Below the pieces are notes generated by a model. It did no database searches and was not told the DNA's origin. It saw nothing but the letters and a program-made list of their open reading frames with translations. Shown in pieces: positions 16,179 to 25,321 of a DNA stretch of 64,000 nt (its first letter is position 1; the number at the start of each line of letters is the position of its first letter). The DNA is from JALNYB01 sp963676235. GTDB taxonomy: Archaea > Thermoplasmatota > Thermoplasmata > Methanomassiliicoccales > Methanomethylophilaceae. The position numbers and the translations under genes were made by a program. The stretch covers positions 1,364,001-1,428,000 of the forward strand of contig OY781044.1 in assembly GCA_963676235.1 (NCBI GenBank). Direction: 5' to 3'.

Positions 16179-16595
16179 TCACAATATCATGAGAACTGTT
16201 GCACTTTTCATGCAGATCTCATCCGGATCGTAACCGTCCTTGCCTTCCAGACATCCCAATAAGGCCAGCCTCTTTCCATACATTAGGGCTCTGTCCATTG
16301 TTTCAAGGATGTCATCGATACTCGGACCTGCGGGAATCAATATCGTGTATGTGCCTGTATCGAGATCCTTGTCATCTCCTCTTAAGCCGCCCTTATGAGA
16401 TATCTTTGCGAGATCTCCTTCTGAATAATTTTCATCAGGAAGTAGTACATGTATGCCATAGTGTTTGTATTCGTTATTTTCGATGATCGCTGAGATCACC
16501 TTCGCCTGTTCGATTTTACTGCTGTCCGTCATACGATCACCGATATCATCATCTGCTCCAAAGATGCCCTCATCTGTTTCATCGCATGATCTCAT
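16179..16595 (-). CDS. conserved hypothetical protein
   Basis: Up to 138 residues, soluble and acidic, with no domain that I recognise. It shows alternating strands and helices, including HYGIHVLLPDENYSEGDLA and GTYTILIPAGPSIDDILETM. ATG at codon 22 (16532) has a GGTGAT ribosome-binding site 3 bases upstream and may be the true start. No functional hint comes from neighbours. Confidence 0.4.
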   Translation of the reverse strand: MRSCDETDEGIFGADDDIGDRMTDSSKIEQAKVISAIIENNEYKHYGIHVLLPDENYSEGDLAKISHKGGLRGDDKDLDTGTYTILIPAGPSIDDILETMDRALMYGKRLALLGCLEGKDGYDPDEICMKSATVLMIL

Positions 16596-16814
16596 GTCTT
16601 GACGATAACATCAGATACGCAGAGAGATAAGGAACACCATTTATGCTTAATATGTACATTTAACATATATTAATTGAATGTAACGGTACTTAAGAAATAT
16701 CGATTTACAGCGGTCAACACAGTATGAATATGTGAAAACAACAGATATGTATCGAATATCGTGGGAAGAAGGTCATTTACTGTGGATCTTCGGAAAAAGA
16801 ATATTACTTAGTAG

Positions 16815-17225
16815 ATGGGTACGAAGATCATGGAATGCGATCCGAAGAAACGTGAAGAAGTGGATAAGATGATGAATGCCATAAAAGCAAGGTATGGTGC
16901 TGTACCACTCGTAACCGAGGTTTTGTCGGAACGTCCTGACAAGTTCATACCTATGGTGCATACAGCCACTCAGATAATGGAGAAAGACTCGTCATTCGAT
17001 TCCAAGACCAGATATCTTTTAGCGCTTTCCGCTGCAGCCGCTTTGGGAGGGGAACACTGCATAAGGCTCCAGATGAATCATGCCCTCGAGGCCGGGGCCA
17101 CCAGGGACGAGGTTCTGGAAGCGCTTCTGATAAGTTCATATATGTCCATGACAAGGTCACAGTCGTACTCTTTCAGGATATTCCAAGAGATTTATGGCAA
17201 ATGTGAGATGTCAAAGACCGACTGA
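16815..17225 (+). CDS. carboxymuconolactone decarboxylase/AhpD-like protein
   Basis: 136 residues with the all-helical CMD fold. The diagnostic segment is ALGGEHCIRLQMNHALEAGATRDEVLEALL, with one Cys and a His seven residues later. AhpD proper has CxxC plus His; here only the second Cys is kept. It could act in peroxide or thiol chemistry, or as a non-redox CMD paralogue. It stands alone between a hypothetical gene and a cation transporter. Confidence 0.6.
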   Translation: MGTKIMECDPKKREEVDKMMNAIKARYGAVPLVTEVLSERPDKFIPMVHTATQIMEKDSSFDSKTRYLLALSAAAALGGEHCIRLQMNHALEAGATRDEVLEALLISSYMSMTRSQSYSFRIFQEIYGKCEMSKTD

Positions 17226-17356
17226 TCAGTTTGTTCAGTAGATGTAGCACCAATTCATCATTTCATTATATGCAGAAACTAGTAGAACCACAACATTCAT
17301 GCCAATCTCACTAGACTATCAAAATGTGACAATTTAGTAAAACAGGAATAATCCAT

Positions 17357-18343
17357 ATGACAAATGAAGGCGAGTCGACGATCACAATCATTGCAGCGAT
17401 AGTTGCCAATATTTTGATCGGTATCGTAAAATTCATCGCATCCGGCATCTCTGGATCAGCGGCAATGGCTTCCGAAGGTATCCATTCGATCGTGGACTCG
17501 GGAAACGGATTGCTTATACTTCTCGGAATAAAGCGTTCCAACAAGAAGGCAGACCGCGACCATCCTTTCGGTCATGGAAAGGAACTTTATTTCTGGACTC
17601 TCGTTGTTTCGATCTTGATATTCTCTGTCGGTGGTGGCATATCCATATCCCATGGATATGATGCACTCATGGAGGCTAGAAACGGCACCCATGTACTCGG
17701 GGACCCGACCATCAGTTACATCATATTCTTCGTGGCAATGGTAATAGAAGGCACCTCACTCTTTATAGCCGTAAAACATTTCAATCGTGCTCGCAAGGAA
17801 GTGGGCATGAAGCCTATGGAATACATACACGAATGCAAGGACCCAAGTCTTTACACAGTGGTATTGGAGGATCTGGCAGCAGAAGTCGGATTGGTCATCG
17901 CATTGTTGGGAACATTTTTGGGACATGCACTTGGCAATCCGTATTTCGACGGTACAGCATCCGTATTGATCGGTGTGGTGCTCATAGCTGTTGCAGCTAT
18001 ATTGATGCGCGAGAGCATGGGGCTTCTCGTGGGTGAAGGAATGACCTCGAAAGAAGTCCGTCGGGTGGAAGATATAGTAAAAGCAGATCCTTCGGTTGCC
18101 GAATGTGGACGCGTACTTACAAATTATTTCGGACCTTACAGTCTGCTGATAAGCATAGATGTCACTTTCAAGACCACCTGCGACCTATGTGGTGTTATGG
18201 ATTCAATAGATCGCATAGAGCTCGCCATCAAAGAAGAGTTTCCCCAGACGACACGTATATTCGTGGAGGCTGAATCCTTGAGTTGCGTCAGAGGTCAGAG
18301 GGATCAGATAGAGGAAATGCTTGGAGACAGGGAAAATAACTGA
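17357..18343 (+). CDS. cation diffusion facilitator family transporter
   Basis: 328 residues. About six membrane helices occupy residues 5-220, followed by a cytoplasmic ferredoxin-like C-terminal domain. The family signature is clear: SEGIHSIVDSGNGLLILLG with Ser/His/Asp metal ligands, HPFGHGKELYFW, and a second site near LEDLAAEVGL. It exports divalent metal ions (Zn, Mn, Fe or Co) against protons across the cytoplasmic membrane; the metal cannot be told from sequence. It is monocistronic. Confidence 0.75.
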   Translation: MTNEGESTITIIAAIVANILIGIVKFIASGISGSAAMASEGIHSIVDSGNGLLILLGIKRSNKKADRDHPFGHGKELYFWTLVVSILIFSVGGGISISHGYDALMEARNGTHVLGDPTISYIIFFVAMVIEGTSLFIAVKHFNRARKEVGMKPMEYIHECKDPSLYTVVLEDLAAEVGLVIALLGTFLGHALGNPYFDGTASVLIGVVLIAVAAILMRESMGLLVGEGMTSKEVRRVEDIVKADPSVAECGRVLTNYFGPYSLLISIDVTFKTTCDLCGVMDSIDRIELAIKEEFPQTTRIFVEAESLSCVRGQRDQIEEMLGDRENN

Positions 18344-18479
18344 TTTCGGTTAATATTCTAGGTTCTTCGGGTTTTTATTTGGAGATGGCTTTCATAGAAC
18401 CGAAGCACACGGTTTCGAAATTGTCATATCATCGGACGTAGCAGCATTGTTCTGTCGCCGTCTTTTATACCCAAAAATA

Positions 18480-19613
18480 TCATATTACCCGCAGGATATC
18501 CTTTCCTGTTTCGATGAGGATCCATCTACTCAAAGCATAATACATAGCAAGAATCCCCATTACGAAAATGAAGACTCCACCTAGGACATACATGTGAAAA
18601 ACCGCCTCGGAAATGCCACCGATGAAGAACAGAACGGAGATCGCAGAAAGTATGGCCTCTTTTCTGAGAAGGAATGCAATTCCTGTTATCCCAAGTATCA
18701 GAGAGGTTATTATGTCCACAAGTCCGGAAGGAGTATATCCGAATATCACAACTGTGGCAAAGATGAAACATGAAAGCCCGAACATCAACATCATTATTCC
18801 TTCGGGTATCATTCCCCTTACCAAGGCGTATAAGGCAAAGGACATAACTGCCAATGAAAGGAAGAATTCCGCTACACAATATGGAACTGAAGTATAATCT
18901 ACGAACAGGAATTCGTATCCCACTAGCAATGTGAGTGTGGCAAAAGTGTACATTCCTGCTACGATAACAAGTTCGAAAGGCCTGTCACGGTCTTTCTCAG
19001 CTATCGCGGACATCTCGTTCTGAGTTACACGGAATATATTCTTACCGGTCTCACCGAGGATAAGATTGCCTAATGAATAGTATGCGAAGAACAGTCCGGA
19101 CATCATCAGGCCTGCACCGACAAGTACATTCAAACCGTCAGTCTTTATCGCATATGCGAAAGATATGCTCACCGCAAATGATAAAGATGCTATACCCAGA
19201 AGGTAATTTTTTCTTCCTATGAACAGTATCGCGGCTATGTATATGCCGATCGAGAACAAGATATCCAATACCTCATATCCTTGAATATTCAGCAATAATG
19301 CTCCCAGAGAGAATGAAAGCGATGAGATTCCGGTGAACATGACCACCATTCCTTCGGTAACAAGATTACGGGAGAACATATGGATCGAGAATATCAAAAC
19401 GAAGGCAGAGATTATCGATTTTGTAACATCGTAGGCGCCATCATCCACTTCCATGAAATCCCAGAAACTGTTCAGATAATTCAATCCGGCCCAGATCATC
19501 AGCAGTCCGATCAACATGAATGCGGTCACTGATAGGAACGTGGCCTCATCTCCGAATACCTTCTCGTCTTTTGAATATACATTCTCTATCTCGAACTGGA
19601 TCTCTTCCGACAT
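18480..19613 (-). CDS. polytopic membrane protein, paralogue of the upstream gene
   Basis: 377 residues with about ten predicted membrane helices in pairs. The C-terminus (YYALSRWILIETGKDILRV) resembles that of the adjacent protein (FFETGKDVLPRN), and both contain a central soluble segment preceded by the pattern IK.GWGKE/LGETGKN. It starts immediately after the stop of its paralogue (TAAATG), so the two are co-translated. It has some resemblance to DUF308/HdeD-type repeat membrane proteins; function unknown. Confidence 0.55.
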   Translation of the reverse strand: MSEEIQFEIENVYSKDEKVFGDEATFLSVTAFMLIGLLMIWAGLNYLNSFWDFMEVDDGAYDVTKSIISAFVLIFSIHMFSRNLVTEGMVVMFTGISSLSFSLGALLLNIQGYEVLDILFSIGIYIAAILFIGRKNYLLGIASLSFAVSISFAYAIKTDGLNVLVGAGLMMSGLFFAYYSLGNLILGETGKNIFRVTQNEMSAIAEKDRDRPFELVIVAGMYTFATLTLLVGYEFLFVDYTSVPYCVAEFFLSLAVMSFALYALVRGMIPEGIMMLMFGLSCFIFATVVIFGYTPSGLVDIITSLILGITGIAFLLRKEAILSAISVLFFIGGISEAVFHMYVLGGVFIFVMGILAMYYALSRWILIETGKDILRVI

Positions 19614-20744
19614 TTATGCGACCTCTTTTTTTGATAGATGCAGATTCCTTGGCAGGACATCTTTTCCGGTCTCGAAGAAAAGCAATGCGGCTATTGCACT
19701 GTACGCGGACACGATCTTAAGTATCGTAATCGCGACCTCCAACGATTCGGCCTGTTCCGTGAATGATTCCAAGAAGAACACAAGGAATATCAACAGACAC
19801 GTCATGAAAAGCAGAACGTCCCTCTTCATGAAGAATTCCATTGTCAATGCAATATAGACCACAGATAATATCATGTTCAATGATGCTGGATATTCGAGAT
19901 GCATAAGACTCAGTATGGCGGCTGAGAATGTGGATATTGCCAATATGAACATCATGAGTCCCTCGCCGACTATACCGCGGCTTAGTGCATAAACACCGAA
20001 TGATATGACGACTGCAGATAGTAGTAATTTGACTATATAGAGCGAGACGTTGTGTTCGCTCGTGTCCAGAACGTGATATCCGAGCACCAGAGACAATGTT
20101 GCAAACGACAATATTCCTGCAGTGGATACTAGCATGTGCGCGTACTCATCCTTGGAGCACAGGTCCTTGTATCCGATGTATCTCTTGGGTTCCTTTCCCC
20201 ATCCTATCTTGATAGTATCATAACAGCCGTTCAAAACGAATATCAGGCCGGCGATCATGAATCCAGTGCCAGTGACTATGATGTAGTGATCAGGCATGAA
20301 GATAGGGAGGAGGGTTGCAATGGAGAAAACTATCGTTCCCAATGTTATGAAGAACTGTTTCCTTTTGTAAAAGACGTATCCGCTGCTTAGGAACCCGGCA
20401 GAGAAGAACAGGTAAGTTATGCCGAATCCGCTCGTCTCAAAATTTGATTCTGAGATAGAGAATATCAAGGATGACAAACCCGCCATCAACAAGAGCATGC
20501 CCTCCGAAATGCATCTGCATCTCATCGCTTCTATCGCGAACAGTATGATCACCAAGGACATTATGGTCCTCATGAGGTTGTATGTATCCTGCCCCATCAT
20601 CGGGTCTATGTACGAGCGAAGGGACCACATCGCCACTATCAGAAGGAGGGATCCCAGCATGATGAAGCATGCCGTAGGTACTATTGCATATCTGTTAAGT
20701 TTGACATAGTGATCGTATTTCAGAATACTTTGACCGCCAGGCAC
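19614..20744 (-). CDS. polytopic membrane protein, first gene of a paralogous pair
   Basis: 376 residues, GTG start. It has about ten membrane helices with two similar halves (each helix bundle contains a GEGLMMFI or SEGMLLLM-type segment, RG/RC-x2-EG). The pseudo-duplication suggests an internally duplicated HdeD-like fold. It is directly followed by its paralogue at 19613. No substrate can be named. Confidence 0.55.
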   Translation of the reverse strand: MPGGQSILKYDHYVKLNRYAIVPTACFIMLGSLLLIVAMWSLRSYIDPMMGQDTYNLMRTIMSLVIILFAIEAMRCRCISEGMLLLMAGLSSLIFSISESNFETSGFGITYLFFSAGFLSSGYVFYKRKQFFITLGTIVFSIATLLPIFMPDHYIIVTGTGFMIAGLIFVLNGCYDTIKIGWGKEPKRYIGYKDLCSKDEYAHMLVSTAGILSFATLSLVLGYHVLDTSEHNVSLYIVKLLLSAVVISFGVYALSRGIVGEGLMMFILAISTFSAAILSLMHLEYPASLNMILSVVYIALTMEFFMKRDVLLFMTCLLIFLVFFLESFTEQAESLEVAITILKIVSAYSAIAALLFFETGKDVLPRNLHLSKKEVA

Positions 20745-21076
20745 GTCCTTGAATGTGGTTATGATGATAAATTGTTTGTCTTTGCATGATATATCTGGTA
20801 AATCGAAAACATTGATTCTTTTCGTATTATAATGACAATAATATTATTCAGAGACCTCAAATTCAGATTGGATGGTAAACAAGATGCTTTTATAATCCTC
20901 GAATAAGTGAGAATATCATTCAAGACAAATAAAACTTGATAATACAATCTAAACTAGAGGTAGAAGATTAGAGTTCTGATGTGAATGTTAAAGTTCGGGA
21001 TCAAATCCACACGTTCTAGTTTAAAAAGTTCTTTACAAAGGATTATCAATATATAAAGACTCTAATCTATCAGGTA
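20745..21076 (+). promoter_or_regulatory. intergenic region with promoter of the glycosyltransferase gene
   Basis: Otherwise empty. AATATATAAA at about 21047-21056 is a TATA box placed roughly 27 bases before ATG 21080, so the glycosyltransferase mRNA is probably leaderless. Confidence 0.45.
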
Positions 21077-21079
21077 TTG

Positions 21080-22288
21080 ATGTTTTTAACACTAGCGGAC
21101 GTCGAAGAGACAATATATACAATCTACGGTTCATCGCCGTTACATGTATTGTTCGCATTTTTGGTCATCTTCTATACTCCATTTGCCGCTTACCAAACAT
21201 ATTTGGTCATAAGGAGCATCTTGAACAGTGATGAAAGTTATTTAAAAAAACAAAAAAGATTGGAATATGATAATAATGTCATCGTTGCGATAACCACCAA
21301 CGGTATGGCCACAGATGTGGTCGAGATGATCATAAGAAAAATAAAGAGCTACGATCTGAATCTGGAGATCTACGTCATCAAAGAAATGAAGGATAATTTC
21401 AGATACAGCTGCGATGAGATAACGGTACCTTCTGATTATCAATGTCCCAATCACTCTAGATGCAAGATGCGTGCCATGCAGTACGGGAACGAAAGATTCC
21501 ATGAGATGGGATATGGAAAAGAAACATACATCTGTCACCTGGACGACGACAGTCTTGTCGATAAAGACTATCTGGAATATGTCATCCATTATATGACCGG
21601 TGAAGGAGGACAAGGCTGTATAAGGCTCAGGGAGTTCGGAAGGCATATGATGTCCTCTCTTTCCGACATAATGAGAGTATCCAATTGTGAGGCCTGGTGT
21701 AAACCATGCAATAAGAAGAACAGACCTCAGTTCGTTCATGGAGAAGGGATCATAGTAAGGGCCGATGTAGAATATGATATAGGATGGGATTATGGGACTT
21801 ACGGAGCAGAAGATCTGATAATGGGATTGAGCATATCCAAAAAATATACTTTCTCTTATATCCCCTCCGGGCACATATTCATAGCACCTCCTACCACCAT
21901 GAAGGATTATTACAAACAGAGACGCAGATGGTTCTGGTCCATATTCAAGAATGATGGTAAAGTACGCAGATTGAGTTTGAGAACGTATCTACTTTACATA
22001 TACATGTATGCAGTGGGAATGACAGGTCTGATGAGTTTGATCCTATTCCCATTATTGATCTTCATCAACGCTTATATAACTCCTACCATAATGGCATTGT
22101 GCATATTCAATATCGTGGCATTCTTTGGTTATTATCAATTTGGAGCATTGTATTGTGAACACAGACGTTGCAATCCTGTTTTACTGATAATGCAGATACC
22201 TGTAGCATTCTATGATGGTTTCTCAATATTCTATTCTCTAATGACTCGTCCAGATTTCCAAACATTCGAGACAATAAAGAAAGTATAA
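21080..22288 (+). CDS. membrane-bound family 2 glycosyltransferase
   Basis: About 402 residues. One N-terminal membrane helix precedes a GT-A catalytic domain: the metal-binding triple Asp in HLDDDS (about residue 156), a Cys-rich insert (CEAWCKPC), AEDLIMG for the catalytic base, and QRRRWFWS, the Q/RxxRW motif of processive GT2 enzymes. Three or four C-terminal helices follow. It probably transfers sugar from a nucleotide sugar to an envelope glycan or lipid at the membrane. ATG 21080 is preferred to TTG 21077. Confidence 0.75.
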   Translation: MFLTLADVEETIYTIYGSSPLHVLFAFLVIFYTPFAAYQTYLVIRSILNSDESYLKKQKRLEYDNNVIVAITTNGMATDVVEMIIRKIKSYDLNLEIYVIKEMKDNFRYSCDEITVPSDYQCPNHSRCKMRAMQYGNERFHEMGYGKETYICHLDDDSLVDKDYLEYVIHYMTGEGGQGCIRLREFGRHMMSSLSDIMRVSNCEAWCKPCNKKNRPQFVHGEGIIVRADVEYDIGWDYGTYGAEDLIMGLSISKKYTFSYIPSGHIFIAPPTTMKDYYKQRRRWFWSIFKNDGKVRRLSLRTYLLYIYMYAVGMTGLMSLILFPLLIFINAYITPTIMALCIFNIVAFFGYYQFGALYCEHRRCNPVLLIMQIPVAFYDGFSIFYSLMTRPDFQTFETIKKV

Positions 22289-22320
22289 AGATATATAATG
22301 GATTTTTAACAGGTCTCTCT

Positions 22321-22530
22321 TTATTTTTTAGCATGTTCGTCACGGTTTTTGTATATTGTTTTGACTATTACGAAAACCACACCCAACAATGCACCTGCGA
22401 TCATAAACCATACTAAAACCCTACCCATGGTCATCAATAGGTCTTGATCCCAAACAAATGCCCATGCAGTGATGGTAATAAACAAGACGATAAAAACAAG
22501 ATATATGCAGAATCTATCACATTTCTTCAT
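22321..22530 (-). CDS. small two-helix membrane protein
   Basis: 69 residues with two clear membrane helices (about 8-27 and 38-60) and basic ends (MKKC..., YKNRDEHAKK). No family recognised. It is convergent with the glycosyltransferase gene, with 32 bases between the stops. Confidence 0.45.
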   Translation of the reverse strand: MKKCDRFCIYLVFIVLFITITAWAFVWDQDLLMTMGRVLVWFMIAGALLGVVFVIVKTIYKNRDEHAKK

Positions 22531-23318
22531 GTAAGTCTCATTTTAATATTACTGGCGCATATTATATATTAAGATTACGGTAAATTTTTATAAAAATTGA
22601 AAAAATCAGAATAAAAAGATTAATTCAGTATAAAATAATTTATAAAAATCATAAGATACTTAACGCGATTTTCGGAATAAATACTCATAGAAGTCATGAA
22701 AGAATGAATGTCACAGACCTTTAATCTAACAAAAAGGTTTTTCTATGACAATTCAAGTAAATTTTCTAGAATTTAACTAATTTATTTCCTTGTCTAACTC
22801 ATAACTTATTGTTCTTGTATTCGCATTAAAAATAATACGAGATTGCTTAAGATGTGACTTGTATGATTGTAAAACTATATTCACACTAACATATCCAATA
22901 TAATGTCTGTTGCAATATAAGTGATACTGATGAACTATGCGAATGATGAAAGCCTGAGGAAATTTAGTTTTTTGCGGGCTATGACCTCTTTTATCTTTAT
23001 GTTCTGCTCCAGATTTTCCAGGGCCTGCATGATTAACATATCGCTGATTCTTATATCTTAATCAATCATGTTAATTGCCGAATAAAATGTTATCTTGTAT
23101 ATCATTTTGCCGTTATTGTCGTGGCGACTCTATAAAAGGTTTCATACTGTCCAAAATATATAAGATTCGAAAATATTGTCAATGACGTTCTACAAAGTGG
23201 TAATATAATGATATCTAGGTATAGGTGCAAAGTCAGAAGGCTGAAAGTAAGATGTATCGTTATAAAGAAGCCATCTGTGACATCTCATATTCGAAGGAAA
23301 AGCGGAAGGTAAAAGCTC
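22531..23318. other. 788-base AT-rich region without a supported gene
   Basis: Both strands carry many stops. A 34-codon frame on the minus strand (22935-23039) contains a helix-like stretch LIMQALENLEQNIKIKEVIA that could be a gene relic, but no parent family is recognised. No RNA gene or repeat was noticed. Confidence 0.5.
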
Positions 23319-24341
23319 ATGAAGATGAACTGCGAAAAATGTGAAGGCTACTACAACAAAGGATGTTGTTTCTGCGGGATATGCGGTTACAAGTTCCCAC
23401 ATAGGAAGGGAGATATGGGGAAATTGGAGAAGGCTATGCTAGCAGGTGCCATTCTGTTGGCTGTGATGCTTCTTACGGAAATCATTACACTCATTTCAAG
23501 AACCGTTCCGGTGCTGTTGGGTGGCGGATTCAACTATGTTTTCGAAGTCATTCTTCCGGAACCCATGGTCGTCGCGATCGTTCACGGGGATGTTGCCTTG
23601 ATATGCTGGATTCTGACGATCATCGCGGAGATCTCCTGTGCAACATACATTCTCTGGATTTTCTTCTCCGGTGTTAGGAAAGCTTCTGCAGAGAAGGACT
23701 CCGAGCACATCGAGAGGTCCTCGCTGTACTGGGTCAGTGTGCTGTTCTGTGCTAATCTTTTCTTCGAGATCGTAATTTTCGGCTTGGCGGAAGCACTAGG
23801 GTCGGGAGTGGATACCAGCTGGATGGACGAGTATACCGATGATCAGATGCTTGTGCTTCTGGCTTATGCGCCGGTATGGGAAGAGCTTATCACCCGCGTG
23901 ATGCTGATCGGTTTGCCCATATTCCTGATACAGTTGGTCAGAACCAGGAACATCGGATCGGCAAAATTGATACTGGGCGGATTCGGAATGAATAAGATCG
24001 CGTTCATCCTCATGATCGTTTCCGGAATCGTCTTCGGTATGGCGCATTATTATGCTTGGGGGATGACCAAGGCCGCAGTCACGTGCATAGGAGGTTTCGT
24101 ACTCGGTTATGTCTACATAAGGTTCGGTCTTTATGCAGCGATTGTCATGCATTTCTTGACCGATTACATGAGTTATGCCTTCATGGGCGTAGAAGTGTTG
24201 TATAGTTTGTCGGTTATAGCTATACTGTTCATCGGATTTTTAGCATGCGTATATCTTGTGACCAAGATGCCAAGTATCAAAGATGCCCGTGGAAAATTCG
24301 ATAAGATGCCCTTATTCTTCGAAAAGGAACTGAAAGAATGA
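23319..24341 (+). CDS. zinc-ribbon CPBP family intramembrane metalloprotease
   Basis: 340 residues. The N-terminus is a zinc ribbon (Cys5, Cys8, Cys19, Cys22). Seven or eight membrane helices follow with the CPBP/Abi (CAAX-protease-like) motifs: PVWEELITR (Glu188-Glu189-Arg193), FGMAHYYAWG with the second metal His, and MHFLTDYMSY. Family members cleave prenylated or membrane peptides, and many are linked to bacteriocin self-immunity. The substrate here is unknown. The fused ribbon suggests a regulatory or partner-binding role on the cytoplasmic side. Confidence 0.7.
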   Translation: MKMNCEKCEGYYNKGCCFCGICGYKFPHRKGDMGKLEKAMLAGAILLAVMLLTEIITLISRTVPVLLGGGFNYVFEVILPEPMVVAIVHGDVALICWILTIIAEISCATYILWIFFSGVRKASAEKDSEHIERSSLYWVSVLFCANLFFEIVIFGLAEALGSGVDTSWMDEYTDDQMLVLLAYAPVWEELITRVMLIGLPIFLIQLVRTRNIGSAKLILGGFGMNKIAFILMIVSGIVFGMAHYYAWGMTKAAVTCIGGFVLGYVYIRFGLYAAIVMHFLTDYMSYAFMGVEVLYSLSVIAILFIGFLACVYLVTKMPSIKDARGKFDKMPLFFEKELKE

Positions 24342-24468
24342 ATCAATATCGTTGCTGTCTTTTTAACACTGACAATTCTTTTTTCAGAGATGAATCAACA
24401 ATCTGTCTGATGATACGTTATTCGCGCAGTTTGGTGTATACTGATGCGGGACATGAGTGAGTATCAGA

Positions 24469-25230
24469 TCAAACGATCATCACACGGGGACGGCCGTAGG
24501 CAGTATCGACTATCGCATCGACCTCGTAGACAGATCTTATATTCTCAGAGTTAAGAACAGATAGCGTGGGGCCTGCGGCGACAATCCTGCCTTCATGCAA
24601 CAGTACGATCTTATCACAGAATCTCATCGCTAGGTCTAAGTCATGGATAATAGCGCAGGCACTTACGTTCTTCTTATGCGCTATATCATGTACGGTTCTC
24701 ATGACCTCTATCTGATATTTTACATCCAGGTTGCTTGTAGGTTCGTCTAAAAGTAGGACTTTGGCCTCTTGGGCGATGGCTCTGGCCATGAGGACCCGTT
24801 GCGCCTGACCGCTGCTGAGGGTCCCGAAGTCACAGTTCGCCAGGGGTTTGACATCCATTTCCTCCATGGCCTTCCAGACGATCTCATTATCATGTTCTCC
24901 GAACTCCCACACGATGTGTGGTCTCCTGCCCATGAGTACTACCTCTAAAACGGTCGGACCGTTCCTCTCCGAAGATGCGTTCTGAGGTACATATCCAAGA
25001 TTCTTAGCAATCTCTTTGCGTGACATCTTCGACACCTCTTCTGCATCCAGGATTATAGATCCCTGTTGAGGTGTCAGTATGCCGTTCATGCAACGGATCA
25101 GGGTCGTCTTACCAGATCCGTTCGGACCGAGTATTCCAAGTATCTCCGATGGTTGAAGTTCTAGGTTCACATTTTTTAGGATAGGTATACTGCCGTAGCT
25201 GAATTCTACCCCATCCATTTTCAATTGCAT
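24469..25230 (-). CDS. ABC importer ATP-binding protein (iron-complex/corrinoid type)
   Basis: 253 residues of the FecE/BtuD class. Walker A is GPNGSGKTT (about 36-44), the signature is LSSGQAQRVLMARA, Walker B is VLLLDEPTSNLD, and the switch His is in IIHDLDLAMR. It powers uptake through the FecCD permease encoded at 26772. It is transcribed divergently from the binding protein; the shared 91-base promoter region carries palindromic repeats, so both sides are probably co-regulated by one repressor. Confidence 0.8.
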   Translation of the reverse strand: MQLKMDGVEFSYGSIPILKNVNLELQPSEILGILGPNGSGKTTLIRCMNGILTPQQGSIILDAEEVSKMSRKEIAKNLGYVPQNASSERNGPTVLEVVLMGRRPHIVWEFGEHDNEIVWKAMEEMDVKPLANCDFGTLSSGQAQRVLMARAIAQEAKVLLLDEPTSNLDVKYQIEVMRTVHDIAHKKNVSACAIIHDLDLAMRFCDKIVLLHEGRIVAAGPTLSVLNSENIRSVYEVDAIVDTAYGRPRVMIV

Positions 25231-25235
25231 GTGTT

Positions 25236-25279
25236 TTAGTAATACTAATCTAATATATTATATCTTTTTGTAATACTAA
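25236..25279. promoter_or_regulatory. tandem palindromic operators in a divergent promoter
   Basis: TTAGTAATACTAA at 25236-25248 is a perfect odd-centred palindrome. TTTGTAATACTAA at 25267-25279 repeats it with one change, and an inverted AATACTA half occurs near 25298-25304. The spacing of the first two is 31 bases, about three helical turns. They lie between the ABC ATPase gene and the binding-protein gene. A metal-dependent repressor of the DtxR type is a reasonable guess; the site itself is read directly from sequence. Confidence 0.55.
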
Positions 25280-25321
25280 TTTATAATAACGTGTTAAATA
25301 GTATTATTTTATTACAGATTT

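Noticed and set aside
22935..23039. 34-codon minus-strand frame with helix-like LIMQALENLEQNIKIKEVIA
   Set aside because: It is short, has no ribosome-binding site and no recognised family; possibly a gene relic but not supportable.
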